From contig NZ_QKZT01000012.1 of the NCBI RefSeq assembly GCF_003254055.1, positions 1 through 64,000 on the forward strand: a stretch of DNA of 64,000 nucleotides, written 5' to 3'. Below the pieces are notes generated by a model that had not been told where the DNA came from, did no database searches, and was given only the letters and a program-made list of their open reading frames with translations. The position numbers and the translations under genes were made by a program. Origin of the DNA: Algoriphagus chordae (GTDB lineage: Bacteria > Bacteroidota > Bacteroidia > Cytophagales > Cyclobacteriaceae). Position 1 is the stretch's first letter, and each line of letters opens with the position of its first letter. Of the stretch, positions 61,244 to 64,000 are shown piece after piece.

Positions 61244-63190
61244 TCAGTCTGGCAGTGCCAAAGCAATTAATTCTGCTGGTTTTGAGGCTCCCCCGATCGG
61301 AATTACAATGTATTGTTTTCCATCCAGCAAATATGAGATCATAGCCCCTCTTGCATTTGAGGGGATTGGAATTTCAGCTATTTGCTCGCCATTATCATAG
61401 TTAAAAGCACGAAGTGAAGGTTCAATATCAATACTACTTATAGCGATGTTATAGCCTCGCGATGCATAGGCCCGAGATGCCTCTCCCCCGTCTTGGGCTA
61501 TCAATAGTAAAGTTTGGGTTCCAAGAACCTGCATTCTGAATGGCCAACCTAATTGAGGCAGGTTTAATTCTTTTAGCCTAGTATCATTAATCGGCCCTGA
61601 GCCTACTGGGGACATCCAAGAATGCTCTCCACTATTCATATCGATGGCAGTTATTCGTCCGTATGGTGGTTTTGTCAGCGGCAGGCCGTCAAGAGACGGA
61701 ACCGATGGAGGTAGCTTGTAGTACTTGTTAAATTCCAAAGCACCCTCCGCTTTCTGCAGCTTTACTAAAAATGGCAGCGTAACTGAAGGAACATATAAAT
61801 GGTTATTATTTGGGTTGAAAACACCACCAGCCCAGTTTGCACCGCCTGCAATTCCAGGAAATTGTAAAGTGCCTTTAAGTGAAGGTGGAGTAAATAACGG
61901 TCCGTAATCATATTGGTTGACGTAGTCAAGGGCAGCTTTTCTTAATTCTGGAGTAAAATCAATCAAATCTTCTTCTGAGAGTCCTTGTTGATCAAAAGGT
62001 TTGGGCTTTGTTGGGAATGGTTGAGTTGGTGATGTTTTTTCACCTGGCACGGTAGAGGCAGGGACAGCTCTTTCTTCGATTGGCCAAATGGGGACTCCTG
62101 TCTCCCTATTAAAAACAAAACAAAATCCTTGTTTTGTAAGCTGTGCCACAGCCTTCGTGTTTTTACCATCAATCAGCAAATCCATAAGAATAGGGGCCGC
62201 TGGTAGGTCATAATCCCATATGCCATGATGGGTTGTTTGAAAATGCCAAACCTTTTCGCCTGTTGCTGCATCTAGTGCAACTAAACTTTCGGCATACAAA
62301 TTATCTCCATGTCTATTACCTCCATAGTAATCATTACTGGGAGTTCCAAAAGGCAAAAATACATATCCTAATTCTTCGTCAGCACTCATTATTGTCCAAA
62401 CATTTGTATTGCCGATAGTCTTCCAGGATTCATTTTCCCATGTCTCAACACCCGGATCATTTTCTTGTGGAATGGACTCAAATATCCACTTTTGCTCACC
62501 AGTATTTATATCAAATCCTCGAATATCACCTGGCGGCATCGATTCATGAAGTGGATAATCAACAATTGATGATCCTATAATTAAAGTATTGCGACAAATA
62601 ATCGGAGGGCTCGAAACGCCATAGGCTAGTCTGTCAATCGGTCTTCTCAATCCCTTGGTAAGATCAATTTTCCCATTATTTCCAAATTCGCTTACAAGCT
62701 CGCCGGATTTTGCATTAAGTGCAATGAGATAAGCATCACCAGTACCAATAAATACTCTGCTATTATTTCCATCTTCATAAAAAGCGACACCTCTATGAAC
62801 AAATCCATGGTTTGGTGGAGAGCCTTTCAGGTACGATTCGGGGTTATATGACCAAATCGTTTGACCCGTTTTGGCATCAATGGCAGCAACCTGGCTCAAT
62901 GAGGTACTGGTGTAAAGAATTCCATCAATCATTATAGGCGTAGATTCATTTGTCCAGGTCCAGAGTGTGCTATCCTGTTCAATAATGGATTCATCTACAG
63001 AAGTCCATCTCCACGCAACTTCCAATTTATTAAAATTCTCTTCATTAATCTGGTCTAGACTTACGAACTTATCATTTGCGAGACTTGCACCATACCAAGG
63101 AAAAGCTGAATTACGAATTCGTTCTTCTTGTTGACATGAGGAAAAAAGAAGTACAAGTAAAAATACTGAAAACGGTTTTAGCTTTTTCAT
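61244..63190 (-). CDS. PQQ-dependent dehydrogenase-like quinoprotein
   Basis: A 648-residue lipoprotein (F-S-S-C at about 16-19) made of an eight-bladed PQQ-type beta-propeller. W-motifs include A-A-I-D-A-K-T-G-Q-T-I-W, A-L-N-A-K-S-G-E-L-V and A-L-D-A-A-T-G-E-K-V-W-H-F-Q-T-T-H-H-G-I-W-D-Y-D, the last being the conserved active-site block. It resembles membrane-bound glucose/quinate dehydrogenases without their transmembrane anchor. It probably oxidises a sugar or alcohol at the outer face of the inner membrane, passing electrons to quinone or to a c-type cytochrome. Confidence 0.92.
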   Translation of the reverse strand: MKKLKPFSVFLLVLLFSSCQQEERIRNSAFPWYGASLANDKFVSLDQINEENFNKLEVAWRWTSVDESIIEQDSTLWTWTNESTPIMIDGILYTSTSLSQVAAIDAKTGQTIWSYNPESYLKGSPPNHGFVHRGVAFYEDGNNSRVFIGTGDAYLIALNAKSGELVSEFGNNGKIDLTKGLRRPIDRLAYGVSSPPIICRNTLIIGSSIVDYPLHESMPPGDIRGFDINTGEQKWIFESIPQENDPGVETWENESWKTIGNTNVWTIMSADEELGYVFLPFGTPSNDYYGGNRHGDNLYAESLVALDAATGEKVWHFQTTHHGIWDYDLPAAPILMDLLIDGKNTKAVAQLTKQGFCFVFNRETGVPIWPIEERAVPASTVPGEKTSPTQPFPTKPKPFDQQGLSEEDLIDFTPELRKAALDYVNQYDYGPLFTPPSLKGTLQFPGIAGGANWAGGVFNPNNNHLYVPSVTLPFLVKLQKAEGALEFNKYYKLPPSVPSLDGLPLTKPPYGRITAIDMNSGEHSWMSPVGSGPINDTRLKELNLPQLGWPFRMQVLGTQTLLLIAQDGGEASRAYASRGYNIAISSIDIEPSLRAFNYDNGEQIAEIPIPSNARGAMISYLLDGKQYIVIPIGGASKPAELIALALPD

Positions 63191-63210
63191 GATTTGTTGT
63201 TATTGCTACT

Positions 63211-63336
63211 AACGGCTCCGCTAAGAAACGTGGGGCTTTCAGAGTTCTTGACTGTCTACCCGTGACGGACTAAACTACGAAGATTAGTGCTAGCTTTCAG
63301 TACGTGTCGCCCCATGTTTTCTTAGCGATTGTTGGC
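63211..63336. repeat. attC-like element A
   Basis: Long inverted repeat: CGCTAAGAAACGTGGGGC (63219-63236) pairs with its near-complement (63309-63327), leaving one extra base in one arm. The ends are TAACGG on the left and TTGTTGG on the right. The intervening 72 bp contain GCTTTCAG twice. Size and asymmetry recall integron attC sites, but the core heptamers match only in part. Confidence 0.55.
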
Positions 63337-63345
63337 ATGCGTTTT

Positions 63346-63924
63346 TTATTTCCATTTATAGATTAGGACATGTTTAATTATTCCTTCAATGTCCATAGAA
63401 CTTTCAAATCTGTCGGTCTTTTCGTTCATCTCGAAGTCGATATTTTTTTCTTTAGAGTCCACATAAAATAAACACAGGATTTCAGGTTTGTCTTTGTTAT
63501 AAACTTGTAAGTCTTCTGGTGCGAAATAGTATTCACCGTCCATTTCATCAAATAATAATTTCAATTCAGGATATATAGTTCTCACTTTATCCATCGAATC
63601 TCCAACTTTCAGACCTTTTGCAGTTTGATAATTGTCCGATAAAACTTTTACAAAACCAATCGTAGAATCTTGGTTTTTAGACCAAAAACTGATTATGGTT
63701 TTTCTATCCTTCTTGATTTGAAATCCATTTTTGTCATTAGGCGAGACTTCGTATACCGTTTCGTCAATTTTACTCAGCACTTCTGAATAAGTTTTGCCAA
63801 GTCTAATTTCCCCTGCTCCTTCAGCGTCTATTTGACCTTCAATTTTCTTCAAGTTCTTGTCGCTGCAACCGATATTGACAATCAGTAAAAGAGAGACGAG
63901 TATAATTTGATATCGATGTGTCAT
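63346..63924 (-). CDS. Hypothetical lipoprotein, cassette-like
   Basis: 192 residues from the ATG at 63924, giving a lipoprotein signal (hydrophobic stretch, then I-G-C-S). The mature part begins with a charged linker and an A-G-E-I-R-L-G-K-T-Y-S-E-V strand. It then holds two repeats of the form x-G-D-S-M-D-K-V-R/G-K-T-Y-S-E-V-L-S-K, which suggest a beta-alpha module of unknown family. The gene is bounded on both sides by attC-like elements A and B and is unrelated to its neighbours, so it could be a mobile cassette. Confidence 0.65.
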   Translation of the reverse strand: MTHRYQIILVSLLLIVNIGCSDKNLKKIEGQIDAEGAGEIRLGKTYSEVLSKIDETVYEVSPNDKNGFQIKKDRKTIISFWSKNQDSTIGFVKVLSDNYQTAKGLKVGDSMDKVRTIYPELKLLFDEMDGEYYFAPEDLQVYNKDKPEILCLFYVDSKEKNIDFEMNEKTDRFESSMDIEGIIKHVLIYKWK

Positions 63925-63937
63925 TTTTTTAGTGCAA

Positions 63938-63990
63938 GCCAACGGTTAATGTAAAATGCGTTTTAATGCATTTTTACATAGTGTTGTGCT
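63938..63990. repeat. attC-like element B
   Basis: ATGTAAAATGC (63949-63959) pairs with GCATTTTTACAT (63968-63979), again with a single unpaired base in one arm. The flanks are GCCAACGG and GTGTTGTGC. It lies directly upstream of the lipoprotein start and runs to the window end. Confidence 0.5.
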
Positions 63991-64000
63991 TTCGTATTTT

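Noticed and set aside
1..64000. CRISPR array
   Set aside because: No regularly spaced direct repeats of 20-40 bp and no cas-like genes were seen.

Overview
The window looks like a chromosomal segment of a Bacteroidota bacterium, most likely a Cytophagales/Cyclobacteriaceae-type organism (Algoriphagus-like). The evidence is promoters with a TAnnTTTG -7 box about 19 nt after a TTG, a PorP/SprF protein beside giant proteins ending in gliding-motility (type IX secretion) C-terminal domains, PVC-type CxxCH heme proteins, ThuA/Gfo-Idh sugar genes and many lipoproteins. The genus is an inference. No rRNA, tRNA, CRISPR array, prophage or intact insertion sequence was seen.

Layout. 1-9.5 kb is core: a TPR protein, a tRNA CCA-adding-type enzyme, an ECF sigma factor with its likely membrane partner, CTP synthase and the YidC insertase, plus two unknown genes. 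9.6-10.3 kb is a hemolysin III-family membrane protein. 10.8-21.8 kb is a defence island built on a type I restriction-modification operon: hsdM and hsdS, then inserted cargo, then hsdR. The cargo is two TIR-domain proteins, a DUF3800 protein, a small possibly RNase-like protein, an Mrr-type nuclease, a small-RNA candidate and a toxin-antitoxin pair with a frameshifted toxin. Short vestiges of hsdS 3' ends lie after each TIR gene, in register with the next start codon, so the cargo seems to have accumulated by repeated exchange at the hsdS tail. 22-27 kb is a sugar-catabolism group (epimerase, ThuA protein, Gfo/Idh/MocA oxidoreductase) with a foreign-looking HsdR_N-like nuclease in the middle.

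27-41 kb is a surface block: a PorP/SprF protein divergent from three co-directional, paralogous giant secreted proteins, with yaaA between the first two. 41-47 kb holds a sugar-type MFS transporter, an SGNH hydrolase and a 1001-residue PVC-type heme protein. 47-52 kb holds a membrane-anchored OmpR-type regulator, a lone MNT nucleotidyltransferase, a subclass B1 metallo-beta-lactamase with a decayed upstream partial copy, an SDR and a thioredoxin-reductase-like flavoprotein. 52-56 kb has a GH10 xylanase and a beta-helix/diheme cytochrome pair. 56-60 kb has a beta-barrel protein and a symporter/acetyltransferase/racemase operon. 60-64 kb has an S41 peptidase, a PQQ-type quinoprotein and a small lipoprotein flanked by attC-like inverted repeats.

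The main lead is the TIR-bearing hsdS-hsdR interval. Others are the attC-like family near 48.5, 63.2 and 63.95 kb, a perfect three-way-junction element at 61.18 kb, and the small-RNA unit at 17.95 kb.
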